This document shows, one piece after another, positions 1-9,236 of a stretch of DNA of 64,000 bases (its first letter is position 1; every line of letters starts with the position of its first letter). The position numbers and the translations under genes were made by a program. The stretch covers positions 310,001 to 374,000 of the forward strand of contig NZ_JAOEBG010000001.1 of the NCBI RefSeq assembly GCF_029836165.1. The letters run 5' to 3'. This DNA comes from Pseudomonas sp. GD04091. Lineage in GTDB: Bacteria > Pseudomonadota > Gammaproteobacteria > Pseudomonadales > Pseudomonadaceae. Under the pieces are notes generated by a model. The model saw only the letters and a program-made list of their open reading frames with translations. It did not search any database and was not told where the DNA came from.

Positions 1-3000
1 CGCGACTTGCGCAAAGGCCTTGGCCTGCACCGGCTGCTCGGCCTTCTCGTTGCGCGGCAGGGCCAGCGCCGCCTGGCTGGCGGCGGCGAAGCGGGCAGTC
101 AGCTCGACCAGGTCGCGACCCTCGCCAAGGAACTTGCCCTGGGCATCGACCACTTCGATGTTCATGCGCAGATGCCCCTCGACCAACCCGGCGGCTTCCG
201 CCCAGGCCTCGTCGGCCACCCGCGCCCCGGTCATGCGCAGCAGTTCCTGACCCAGGGCCTGAGGCAGCGCGCCCTGACCGAACGCCATGCGCGACAGGGC
301 CGCCTTGACGAAGTCCGGCACCGGCACGAAATTCTTGCGCAGGGCCTTGGGCAGGTTGCGCACCAGGGCGATGCACTTGGCCTCCAGCAAGCCGGGCACC
401 AGCCATTCCAGGCGCTCGCCCGGCAGGTTGGGCAGCAACGGTGCCGGCACCCGCACGGTCACGCCATCGCGCGGGTGATTCGGCTCGAAGTGATAGCTCA
501 GCGACAGGCGCAACTCGCCCACCTGCAGATGGTCCGGGTACTGCGCGGCGGTGACTTCGCTGGCTTCGCGGGCCAGCACGTCCTCTTCGCGCATGATCAG
601 CAGGTTCGGATCCTTCTGGCTGTTCATCCGGTACCAGCTGTCGAAGGTCGCGGTCTGGTGGATCTCTTCGGGCAGGCGCGCCTCGTAGAAGGCGTACAGG
701 GTTTCCTCGTCGGCGAGAATATCCCGCCGGCGGGCCTTGGCCTCCAGCTCGTCCAGTTGCTCCAGCAGACGCTTGTTGGCCGCCAGGCATTTGGCCCGCG
801 ACTGGATCTCGCCACCGACCAGGCCTTCGCGGATGAACAGCTCGCGGGACGTGACCGGGTCGATCGGGCCGAAATGCACCGGGCGTCGACCGACCAGGAT
901 CAGCCCGTACAGGGTGATCTGCTCGTACGCCACCACCTGGCCACGCTTTTTCTCCCAGTGCGGCTCGAAATGGTTCTTCTTGATCAGGTGCGTGGCCAGC
1001 GGCTCGATCCAGTCCGGCTCGATCTTGGCCACCATGCGCGCATACAGCTTGGTGGTCTCCACCAGCTCGGCGGCCATCACCCACTGCGGGCGCTTGCGAC
1101 CGATTCCGGACGAGGGGTGAACCCAGAAACGACGCTGACGCGCGCCCTGGTAGTCGCCCTCTTCGGTCTTGTGGCCGATCTGGCTGAGCAGGCCACTGAG
1201 AATCGCCTTGTGCATGCGCTGGTAGTCGCAGGCGTCCTTGTTCACCGCCAACTGCAGATCGCGGCAGATCAGCGCCAGTTGGCGATGCGCGTCGCGCCAT
1301 TCGCGAAGACGCAGGTAGTTCAGGAAGTTCTTCCGGCACCAGTTGCGCAGCGGGTTGGCGGTCAGCGCCTGGCGCTGCTCCTCGAAGCCGCGCCACAGGT
1401 TGACCAGCGCGGCGAAGTCGGAATCGACGTCCTTCCATTGGGCATGGGCCTGATCGGCAGCCTGCTGACGCTCCGGCGGACGCTCGCGAGCGTCCTGCAC
1501 CGACAGCGCGCTGGCGACGATCAGGACTTCCTGCAGGCTGCCCTGGCGGGCGCCTTCGAGCAGCATGCGGCCCAGCCGCGGGTCGATCGGCAAGCGCGCC
1601 AGCTGGCGCCCCAGGGGCGTGAGCTGGTTCTCGCGGTTGACCGCCGACAGCTCCTGCAACAGGTTGAAGCCGTCGCTGATGGCCTTGCCATCCGGCGGTT
1701 CGATGAACGGGAAGGCATCGATGGCACCCAGACGCAGGTGCAGCATCTGCAGGATCACCGCCGCCAGGTTGGTGCGCAGGATCTCCGGATCGGTGAACGC
1801 CGGCCGGCCGTTGAAGTCCTCTTCGCTGTACAGGCGGATGCAGATGCCCGGCTCGACCCGGCCACAACGGCCTTTACGCTGGTTGGCGCTGGCCTGGGAC
1901 ACCGCCTCGATGGGCAGGCGCTGGACCTTGGCGCGGTAGCTGTAGCGGCTGATGCGCGCGGTACCGCTGTCGATCACGTAGCGGATGCCCGGCACCGTCA
2001 GCGAGGTTTCCGCGACGTTGGTGGCCAGCACCACGCGCCGTCCGCTGTGGGACTGGAAGATCTTCTGCTGCTCGGCCGGTGACAGCCGCGCATACAACGG
2101 CAGGATCTCGGTGTGACGCAACTGGGCCTTGCGCAGGATCTCGGCGGCGTCGCGGATCTCGCGCTCGCCGGGCAGGAACACCAGCACATCGCCCGGGCCC
2201 TTGCCCTGGCTGCGCTCGTGCTGGGCGATCTCGTCGAGGCTGGCGAGGATCGCCTGGTCGACGGAAAGGTCTTCCTCGACCTGGTTGCCCTCCTCGTCCT
2301 GCTCGCTGGTCAATGGGCGATACCAGGTCTCCACCGGATAGGTGCGGCCGGACACCTCGATGATCGGCGCGCCATCGAAGTGCTTGGAGAAGCGCTCCAG
2401 GTCGATGGTCGCCGAGGTGATGATCAGCTTCAGGTCCGGGCGGCGGTGCAGCAGAGTTTTGAGATAGCCAAGCAGGAAGTCGATGTTCAGGCTGCGCTCG
2501 TGGGCTTCGTCGACGATGATCGTGTCGTAGCGCTCGAGGAAGCGGTCGTGCTGGGTTTCGGCCAGCAGGATGCCGTCGGTCATCAGCTTGACCAGGGTGT
2601 TCGAATCGCTCTGGTCCTCGAAGCGCACCTGGTAGCCGACCAGCGCGCCCAACGGCGTGCCCAGCTCCTCCGCGACCCGCGCCGCCACGCTGCGCGCGGC
2701 GATCCGCCGAGGCTGGGTGTGGGCGATCAGGCCATGGCTGCCACGGCCCAGTTCCAGGCAGATCTTCGGCAACTGGGTAGTCTTGCCCGAACCGGTCTCG
2801 CCGGCGATCACCAGCACCTGATGCTCGGCCAGGGCCTTCTTGATCTCGTCGCGCTTGGCGGCGATCGGCAGGCTGTCGTCGTAGCGGATGGTCGGCACGC
2901 TCTGCTGGCGCGCAGTGACCTGGGCACAGGACGCCTGGACCTTTTCCACCCACTGCGCCAGCTTCGCTTCGTCAGGGCGCTTGCGCAGCTCGTGCAATTG

Positions 3001-3078
3001 CCGACGCAGCCGATGGCGGTCGGTGATCATGGCGTGGTCGAGGTTTTTCAGCAGTTGATCGATGGCGTGGTCTGTCAT
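1..3078 (-). CDS. hrpA: ATP-dependent RNA helicase HrpA (3' end beyond window)
   Basis: DEAH-box RNA helicase of the HrpA family, which acts on structured RNA and mRNA processing in the cytoplasm. The first 1026 codons are visible and the frame runs open off the left edge; the family is usually about 1300 residues, so the C-terminal DUF3418 region is mostly missing. The start at 3078 gives MTDHAIDQLLKNLDHAMI, typical of Pseudomonas HrpA. The Walker A motif AGETGSGKTTQ lies near residue 94, the DEAH box (VDEAHERSLN) near 188, and the SAT motif (ITSATID) follows. Helicase C and the HA2/OB-type regions come next. No stop interrupts the frame. Long open frames on the opposite strand here are GC shadows. 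Confidence 0.95.
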   Translation of the reverse strand, partial: MTDHAIDQLLKNLDHAMITDRHRLRRQLHELRKRPDEAKLAQWVEKVQASCAQVTARQQSVPTIRYDDSLPIAAKRDEIKKALAEHQVLVIAGETGSGKTTQLPKICLELGRGSHGLIAHTQPRRIAARSVAARVAEELGTPLGALVGYQVRFEDQSDSNTLVKLMTDGILLAETQHDRFLERYDTIIVDEAHERSLNIDFLLGYLKTLLHRRPDLKLIITSATIDLERFSKHFDGAPIIEVSGRTYPVETWYRPLTSEQDEEGNQVEEDLSVDQAILASLDEIAQHERSQGKGPGDVLVFLPGEREIRDAAEILRKAQLRHTEILPLYARLSPAEQQKIFQSHSGRRVVLATNVAETSLTVPGIRYVIDSGTARISRYSYRAKVQRLPIEAVSQASANQRKGRCGRVEPGICIRLYSEEDFNGRPAFTDPEILRTNLAAVILQMLHLRLGAIDAFPFIEPPDGKAISDGFNLLQELSAVNRENQLTPLGRQLARLPIDPRLGRMLLEGARQGSLQEVLIVASALSVQDARERPPERQQAADQAHAQWKDVDSDFAALVNLWRGFEEQRQALTANPLRNWCRKNFLNYLRLREWRDAHRQLALICRDLQLAVNKDACDYQRMHKAILSGLLSQIGHKTEEGDYQGARQRRFWVHPSSGIGRKRPQWVMAAELVETTKLYARMVAKIEPDWIEPLATHLIKKNHFEPHWEKKRGQVVAYEQITLYGLILVGRRPVHFGPIDPVTSRELFIREGLVGGEIQSRAKCLAANKRLLEQLDELEAKARRRDILADEETLYAFYEARLPEEIHQTATFDSWYRMNSQKDPNLLIMREEDVLAREASEVTAAQYPDHLQVGELRLSLSYHFEPNHPRDGVTVRVPAPLLPNLPGERLEWLVPGLLEAKCIALVRNLPKALRKNFVPVPDFVKAALSRMAFGQGALPQALGQELLRMTGARVADEAWAEAAGLVEGHLRMNIEVVDAQGKFLGEGRDLVELTARFAAASQAALALPRNEKAEQPVQAKAFAQVA

Positions 3079-3183
3079 GGGGCTTTTTAATGATGCAGGC
3101 AAGTGCTGCTTTTTCATGATCGGCAGGCGTAAGTGGCGCGATTGTCGCAGATTTGCCAGCTGGATGCTGCCTGTTACGCCCCT

Positions 3184-3207
3184 GTCGCGGGTCAAGCCCG
3201 CTCCCAC
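3184..3207. repeat. REP-like element
   Basis: The sequence GTCGCGGGTCAAGCCCGCTCCCAC matches the P. putida-type REP core (inverted GCGGG/CCCGC with a CTCCCAC arm). It lies between hrpA and the small membrane gene at 3236-3484 and marks the edge of the low-GC segment. Confidence 0.7.
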
Positions 3208-3235
3208 GCCCTTCCCCTCGATGAGCCAGGAGTCA

Positions 3236-3484
3236 TCAATCCCTATCACGCTCGAAACAAGATGAGCGTTTAAAGAGTAGCGGCGTGCCAATCGCTAAAA
3301 AAACGGTCATCCACTCAAGACCATCGAGCAGCAAGAATTCCCGATCGACAAGTTGCGTACAACTCGTCATGGCAGCACTCATGAAAATCACATATAGGAA
3401 AACCCTGACTCGTGTTGACCGGCATGCCCAATCAACGAATAGCCCGACAACAAGAACAATGAGCATGAGGAAAATCCACGACAT
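3236..3484 (-). CDS. small membrane protein, unknown
   Basis: Encodes 82 residues and was not recognised. The N-terminus (MSWIFLMLIVLVVGLFVDWA) is a strong membrane segment. A second hydrophobic stretch (VFLYVIFMSAAM) follows, and a third (WMTVFLAIGTPLLF) lies near residues 58-72, so it is probably an inner-membrane protein with two or three segments. I chose the ATG at 3484 because a GGGGGGA ribosome site sits 6-7 nt upstream; an in-frame ATG at 3490 is too close to that site. The upstream gene stops at 3498, so the pair is almost certainly cotranscribed and coupled. The local sequence is AT-rich for this genome: I count about 48% GC over 3241-3480. The function is unknown. Confidence 0.65.
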   Translation of the reverse strand: MSWIFLMLIVLVVGLFVDWACRSTRVRVFLYVIFMSAAMTSCTQLVDREFLLLDGLEWMTVFLAIGTPLLFKRSSCFERDRD

Positions 3485-3497
3485 GACCATTCCCCCC

Positions 3498-3995
3498 TTA
3501 GACAATCAACAGCATGCTGCTGGATTGAGGGCCGATGCCGCCACTGACCTTGGCAAACAGTGACACCAACCTATCCCCCGCATGGAACGTAGGGATACTT
3601 TTCTGTGCCAACCATGCCGCCGCTCCAGTGGCCGCGAAGCCAGCCACAAAACCCGCCGGGTTGCCGCCCAAGAACGCTACAGCTGACCCCGTCGGATTGC
3701 CGACTGCGCTCCCGACAAGCCCGGAAATTACGTGCCTCTGCTGATTGAGAAGGTCCCCTTGTTCTCGCGTCAGCGGCCGAGAAGCGGCCACCCGCACCTG
3801 ACAAGGCCGTTCGCCTACCTGCATCCGCTCATAAAGCTCCACCACTTTCTCCACCACCTGATCGTGCCCTCGATGCACGAACGGCAAGCCTAGCTGCCTC
3901 AACTGACAGCAAGTTCCGGGCTGAATGGTGAGTTCGCCGACGTCGAAAACGATCCCGTGATGTGCAATGACCTGATACACCCTCTCGATCCGCAT
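3498..3995 (-). CDS. glycine-rich hypothetical protein
   Basis: Encodes 165 residues with no family I recognise. The first ~85 residues look like a soluble alpha/beta domain with two adjacent cysteines near residue 29 and several histidines. Residues ~90-130 are rich in Gly, Ala and Val (for example GLVGSAVGNPTGSAVAFLGG and GFVAGFAATGAAAWLAQK) and look membrane-active or hairpin-like. The C-terminus is hydrophobic (SSSMLLIV). The ATG at 3995 follows AGGA with 6 nt spacing; the frame extends upstream to a TTG at 4034 without better support. It is the first gene of a two-gene unit with the small membrane protein downstream, in a segment with lower GC than its surroundings, which suggests transfer. 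Confidence 0.65.
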   Translation of the reverse strand: MRIERVYQVIAHHGIVFDVGELTIQPGTCCQLRQLGLPFVHRGHDQVVEKVVELYERMQVGERPCQVRVAASRPLTREQGDLLNQQRHVISGLVGSAVGNPTGSAVAFLGGNPAGFVAGFAATGAAAWLAQKSIPTFHAGDRLVSLFAKVSGGIGPQSSSMLLIV

Positions 3996-4173
3996 GCCCG
4001 ATCCTGCTGCCCGCTTTTCATGGAGCACGGACAATGATCTCGAGCGAGCTAACCGCCTATCAGGGTGCTAGCGGTTCTACTGTGGGAGGGTTCTTTTTCC
4101 ATAGCAGCTGTCGCCATCGCAGGAGCGCACAACCTCCACCTGGAGAAGCTCGCCTCAAATGTTTAGCCAAACC

Positions 4174-4188
4174 TGGAATGAAGGTTGC
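4174..4188 (+). promoter_or_regulatory. possible sigma54 -24/-12 element
   Basis: TGGAATGAAGGTTGC keeps the GG and GC dinucleotides with 10 nt between them and has TTGC at the -12 side, but it lacks the usual CAC after TGG. It lies about 300 nt upstream of the glutamyl-polyamine synthetase start. Nitrogen-scavenging polyamine genes are plausible RpoN targets; the match is partial. Confidence 0.25.
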
Positions 4189-4235
4189 CATTCACTGCTT
4201 TAATCAACCTTACGGCCCATGTGAGGATCCAAGGC

Positions 4236-4400
4236 ATGCTTCCCGTCCCGCTGCCCGCCCGCCCGCTATCCCGCCCTTCGCTGCCGAAGGCCCGGGCCCG
4301 TGCCGGCGAGAATCCGCTGGTGCACATCATCCTCGCCTTCTGGGCCCTGTGGCACTGCCGCCACGCGCGCCCACCGGATACTCCGCTCGCCACGCACTGA
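4236..4400 (+). CDS. possible 54-residue small protein
   Basis: A short frame starting MLPVPLPARPLSRPSLPKAR, with a hydrophobic stretch VHIILAFWALWHCRHAR near residues 30-46 and a basic, proline-rich N-terminus. GAGG lies 9 nt upstream of the ATG. The pattern could be a small single-pass membrane peptide or chance in GC-rich DNA. It would be the first gene before the polyamine operon. Low certainty. Confidence 0.28.
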   Translation: MLPVPLPARPLSRPSLPKARARAGENPLVHIILAFWALWHCRHARPPDTPLATH

Positions 4401-4490
4401 CCCGTGCCGGCCTCGCTGCCGGTCTTTCAGTCCGACCGATCGTGGCTATCACGACGGTCTCGTGCGCCCGTGGGCGCGAGCGAACCCATC

Positions 4491-5855
4491 ATGCATTTTG
4501 CTCCTGCAGAACACGCCAGGCGTTTCCTGGCCGACAACCCCGATATCGACCTGATCGAACTGTTCATCCTCGACGCCAACGGCGTGCCACGCGGCAAGCT
4601 GCTGCACCGTGACGAGTTGCTGGCGGTGTACGAGAGCGGCCGACCGCTGCCCAGCACCATCCTCGGCCTGACCGTCAACGGCGATGATGTCGAGAACTCC
4701 GGCCTGGTCTGGGATGTCGGCGACATCGACTGCCGCGCCTACCCGCTGGACAACAGCCTGGTACGCCTGCCCTGGCGCCGCGTGCCGACCGCCGCCGTGC
4801 AGGTCAGCATGCACCCCAGCGAAGGGCTGCCGGCCAGCGTGGCCGATCCGCGCCATGTACTGCTGCGCGTGATCGACGCCCTCAAGGCTGATGGTTACCA
4901 CCCGGTGATGGCCTGCGAGCTGGAGTTCTATCTGCTCGACCAGCAACGCGATGCCCAGGGCCGCCCGCAGCCGGCACTGGACAGCGACGGTGGGCGTCCG
5001 CGTGGCACCCAGGTCTATGGGCTACGTGAGCTGGAACAGATCGAGCCGTTCCTCGCCGACCTCTACGCCGCCTGCAAGGCCCAAGGTATTCCGGCCCGCA
5101 CGGCCATCTCGGAGTACGCGCCGGGCCAGGTGGAAATCACCCTGGAGCACGGCGACGCACTCGAAGCGATGGACCAGGCCGTGCGCTACAAGCGCCTGGT
5201 GAAAGGCATCGCAAACGCCCACGGCATGCAGGCCTGCTTCATGGCCAAACCCTTCGCCCAACTGGCCGGCACCGGCATGCACATGCACCTGAGCCTGGCG
5301 GACGCCGAGGGCAACAACCTGTTCGCCAGCGAAGACAAGGCCGGCACCCCGCTGCTGCGTCAGGCGGTGGCTGGCATGCTCCGCCATCTGCACGAGTCGC
5401 TGCTGCTGTTCTGCCCCAACGCCAACTCGTTCCGCCGCTTCCAGGCCAACAGCTACGCACCGCTGGCGCCGACCTGGGGCGTCGACAACCGTACCGTCAG
5501 CCTGCGGGTGCCCGGCGGTCCGGCCAACAGCCGTCATGTGGAACACCGCATCTGTGGTGCCGACGCCAATCCCTACCTGGCCGCCGCGGCAATCCTCGCC
5601 GCCAGCCATGCCGGGATCCGCCAGCTGCTGGATCCCGGCGCGCCGGTGGAAGGCAACGGCTACGCCCAGGCCAGCGAACACCTGCCCACCGACTGGCTGA
5701 CCGCCCTCGATGCCCTGGAACGCTCGAACTGGGCCCGCGAAGCACTGGGCGAGGCTTTCCTCGGCGTCTACCTGAAGGTCAAGCGCGCAGAGTACCGCCA
5801 GTTCATGGCCGAAGTCGGCGAACAGGACTGGCGCTGGTACCTGCACCAGGCCTGA
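4491..5855 (+). CDS. puuA: glutamine synthetase family gamma-glutamylpolyamine synthetase
   Basis: Encodes 454 residues of the glutamine synthetase fold (N-terminal beta-grasp, then the large catalytic domain). Glutamate-site and metal-ligand motifs are visible: ELEFYL near residue 143, GQVEIT in the middle, and GTGMHMHLSL with the FMAKPF motif before it. Members of this branch attach glutamate to putrescine or related amines, the first step of the glutamylated polyamine pathway. The ATG at 4491 gives MHFAPAEHARRFLADNPDID, normal for the family; the ribosome site is weak. The oxidoreductase puuB follows 26 nt downstream, so the two form an operon. The amine substrate (putrescine, spermidine or another) cannot be read from the sequence. 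Confidence 0.88.
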   Translation: MHFAPAEHARRFLADNPDIDLIELFILDANGVPRGKLLHRDELLAVYESGRPLPSTILGLTVNGDDVENSGLVWDVGDIDCRAYPLDNSLVRLPWRRVPTAAVQVSMHPSEGLPASVADPRHVLLRVIDALKADGYHPVMACELEFYLLDQQRDAQGRPQPALDSDGGRPRGTQVYGLRELEQIEPFLADLYAACKAQGIPARTAISEYAPGQVEITLEHGDALEAMDQAVRYKRLVKGIANAHGMQACFMAKPFAQLAGTGMHMHLSLADAEGNNLFASEDKAGTPLLRQAVAGMLRHLHESLLLFCPNANSFRRFQANSYAPLAPTWGVDNRTVSLRVPGGPANSRHVEHRICGADANPYLAAAAILAASHAGIRQLLDPGAPVEGNGYAQASEHLPTDWLTALDALERSNWAREALGEAFLGVYLKVKRAEYRQFMAEVGEQDWRWYLHQA

Positions 5856-5881
5856 GACACGCATTACCACAAGGAACATTC

Positions 5882-7189
5882 ATGAACGCAGCAACCAGCA
5901 ATGGATCGGCCCAGCGCGCGCCGTCCTATTACAGCGCCACCCTCAACGACCACACCGAATACCCCACGCTCAAGGGCACGGTGCAAGTGGACGTGGCGAT
6001 CATCGGCGGCGGCTTCACCGGCGTGGCCACCGCGGTGGAACTGGCCGAGCGCGGCCTGAAGGTGGCCATCGTCGAGACCAACCGCATCGGCTGGGGCGCC
6101 AGCGGGCGCAATGGCGGGCAGGTCACCGGTAGCCTGTCGGGCGACGAAGCCATGCGCAGCCAGATGCGCGAACGCCTGGGCACCGAGGTGGATGATTTCA
6201 TCTGGCACCTGCGCTGGCGCGGCCACCAGATCATCGAGCAGCGGGTCGCACGCTACGGCATCCAGTGCGACCTCAAGCACGGCCACCTGCATGCCGCGAT
6301 GAAACCCTCGCACATGAACGAGCTGCGCGCCTTCGAGGCCGAGGCTCAACGCCGCGGCATGGGCGACCAGGTGCAGCTGCTCGACCGCGCCGAAGTGTCC
6401 CGCCACCTGCAAAGCCCGCTCTACCTGGGCGCCTTGAAGAACCTGCGCAACCTGCACCTGCACCCGCTCAACCTGTGCCTGGGCGAAGCCCGTGCCGCCC
6501 ATGGGCTGGGTGCACTGATATTCGAGCACTCGCAAGTGCTGGAGATCGTCCATGGGCCGCGCCCGGCGGTGATCACCGCCCAAGGACGGATCGAGGCTCG
6601 CCAGGTGATGCTCGCCGGCGACGTCTACCACAAGCTGGAAAAGCGCCAGCTCAAGGGCAAGATCTTTCCGGCCATGGGCGGCATCGTCACCACCGCGCCG
6701 CTGGGCGAGCTGGCCGAGCGGATCAACCCGCAGGACCTGGCGGTGTACGACTGCCGCTTCGTGCTCGACTACTACCGCCTGACCGCCGACAAACGCCTGC
6801 TGTTCGGCGGCGGCGCCAACTATTCCGGGCGTGATTCGCGCGATATCGAAGGCGAGCTGCGCCCGTGCATCGAGCGCACCTTCCCGGCGCTCAAGGGCGT
6901 GCCGATCGAGTTCCAGTGGAGCTGCGCCATGGGCATCGTGGTCAACCGCATCCCCCAGCTGGGCAAGCTGTCGGACAACGTCTGGTACTGCCAGGGGTAC
7001 TCCGGGCACGGCATCGCCACCAGCCACATCATGGGCGAGATCATGGCCCAAGCACTGACCGGGACACTGGAGAAGTTCGATACCTTCGCGGCATGCAGGC
7101 ACATCAAGGTGCCGATGGGGGACTTGCTGGGGAATCCGCTGCTGGCGGCGGGGATGTGGTACTACCAGATGCTTGAAAAGTTGCGCTGA
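5882..7189 (+). CDS. puuB: FAD-dependent gamma-glutamylputrescine oxidoreductase
   Basis: Encodes 435 residues of the DAO/GlpO-type FAD oxidoreductase family. The dinucleotide-binding motif VAIIGGGFTGVATAVELAER is near residues 37-56, and the ASGRNGGQ motif near residue 77 is typical of PuuB/OrdL proteins. AGGAA lies 8 nt before the ATG. The enzyme oxidises the gamma-glutamylated amine made by the upstream synthetase to an aldehyde, in the cytoplasm. It is cotranscribed with that synthetase. A REP hairpin follows between this gene and the convergent fadD. Confidence 0.9.
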   Translation: MNAATSNGSAQRAPSYYSATLNDHTEYPTLKGTVQVDVAIIGGGFTGVATAVELAERGLKVAIVETNRIGWGASGRNGGQVTGSLSGDEAMRSQMRERLGTEVDDFIWHLRWRGHQIIEQRVARYGIQCDLKHGHLHAAMKPSHMNELRAFEAEAQRRGMGDQVQLLDRAEVSRHLQSPLYLGALKNLRNLHLHPLNLCLGEARAAHGLGALIFEHSQVLEIVHGPRPAVITAQGRIEARQVMLAGDVYHKLEKRQLKGKIFPAMGGIVTTAPLGELAERINPQDLAVYDCRFVLDYYRLTADKRLLFGGGANYSGRDSRDIEGELRPCIERTFPALKGVPIEFQWSCAMGIVVNRIPQLGKLSDNVWYCQGYSGHGIATSHIMGEIMAQALTGTLEKFDTFAACRHIKVPMGDLLGNPLLAAGMWYYQMLEKLR

Positions 7190-7202
7190 ATCTCATATCG
7201 CC

Positions 7203-7235
7203 AACGTGGGAGCGGGCTTGCCCCGCCCCCACGTT
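7203..7235. terminator. REP hairpin between convergent puuB and fadD
   Basis: AACGTGGGAGCGGGC and GCCCCCACGTT form an imperfect stem. It is REP-derived and placed between the 3' ends of two convergent genes, so it probably ends both transcripts. Confidence 0.6.
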
Positions 7236-7258
7236 TCAGTCCCACAGCAGACTGCAGA

Positions 7259-8956
<1,698 letters not shown>

Positions 8957-9023
8957 GGAAGCCCGCTCCTTCAGCAACAGCGAATTCGGTACGCGTCGAT
9001 GCGCTTATTATTGATATGAGAGG

Positions 9024-9042
9024 CCGGTTCATTGCAAACCGG
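9024..9042. promoter_or_regulatory. inverted repeat, candidate operator of fadD1
   Basis: CCGGTT-CATTGCA-AACCGG is a perfect 6-bp inverted repeat with a 7-nt centre, about 70 nt upstream of the fadD1 start. It is placed where a repressor could act. It does not fit the PsrA consensus as I recall it. Confidence 0.35.
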
Positions 9043-9116
9043 ATCCTCCGAAAGCGCGCCGAGAGTAACAGCTTTGCCAGGGGTCGCCTAGAGGCCGAAA
9101 TGGGCTGACAGGTCAC

Positions 9117-9165
9117 AAAAATGACTCTATGAAGAATACAGGTCATTTTTAGAGTAATTATACAA
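9117..9165 (-). promoter_or_regulatory. AT-rich promoter region of fadD1
   Basis: On the minus strand a TATAAT hexamer lies at 9165-9160, with no good -35 at 17 nt. Below it, AAAAATGAC (9117-9125) and GTCATTTTT (9142-9150) form a perfect 9-bp inverted repeat. The AT-rich block stands out from the surrounding GC-rich DNA and probably holds the fadD1 promoter and a binding site. Confidence 0.35.
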
Positions 9166-9185
9166 AATGTCGCAATTCAGGCCGA

Positions 9186-9230
9186 AAGCGGCAGGCTAGA
9201 GGGGCCAGAGCCACTCTAGCCTGCCGCTTC
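9186..9230 (-). terminator. intrinsic-type terminator after fadD2
   Basis: AAGCGGCAGGCTAGAG (9186-9201) pairs perfectly with CTCTAGCCTGCCGCTT over 16 bp around a 12-nt loop, a few bases after the stop of fadD2 at 9237. The T-tract is short, so termination may be partial. It separates the two ligase genes. Confidence 0.65.
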
Positions 9231-9236
9231 ATCGTT

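Larger units (their letters stand above)
3996..4490. other. intergenic region upstream of the polyamine genes
   Basis: A 495-nt stretch without a well-supported gene. It holds a short inverted repeat (AACCGC at 4051-4056, GCGGTT at 4071-4076), a sigma54-like GG-N10-GC element at 4174-4188 and a possible 54-codon ORF at 4236-4400. It probably contains divergent promoters for the unknown pair on the left and the polyamine genes on the right. Confidence 0.5.

Noticed and set aside
7..2082. Long plus-strand open frame of 691 codons
   Set aside because: It lies opposite hrpA, whose minus frame carries all helicase motifs. The plus product is a Gln/Arg/Leu-rich shadow with no motifs.
4034..4612. 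Plus-strand open frame of 192 codons upstream of puuA
   Set aside because: It has low-complexity Arg/Pro/Ala content, no start signal, and overlaps the puuA start in another frame.
9024..9042. PsrA binding site for fadD1
   Set aside because: The dyad CCGGTT-N7-AACCGG does not fit the recalled PsrA pattern (G/C)AAAC-N2-4-GTTT(G/C), so I report it only as an unnamed dyad.
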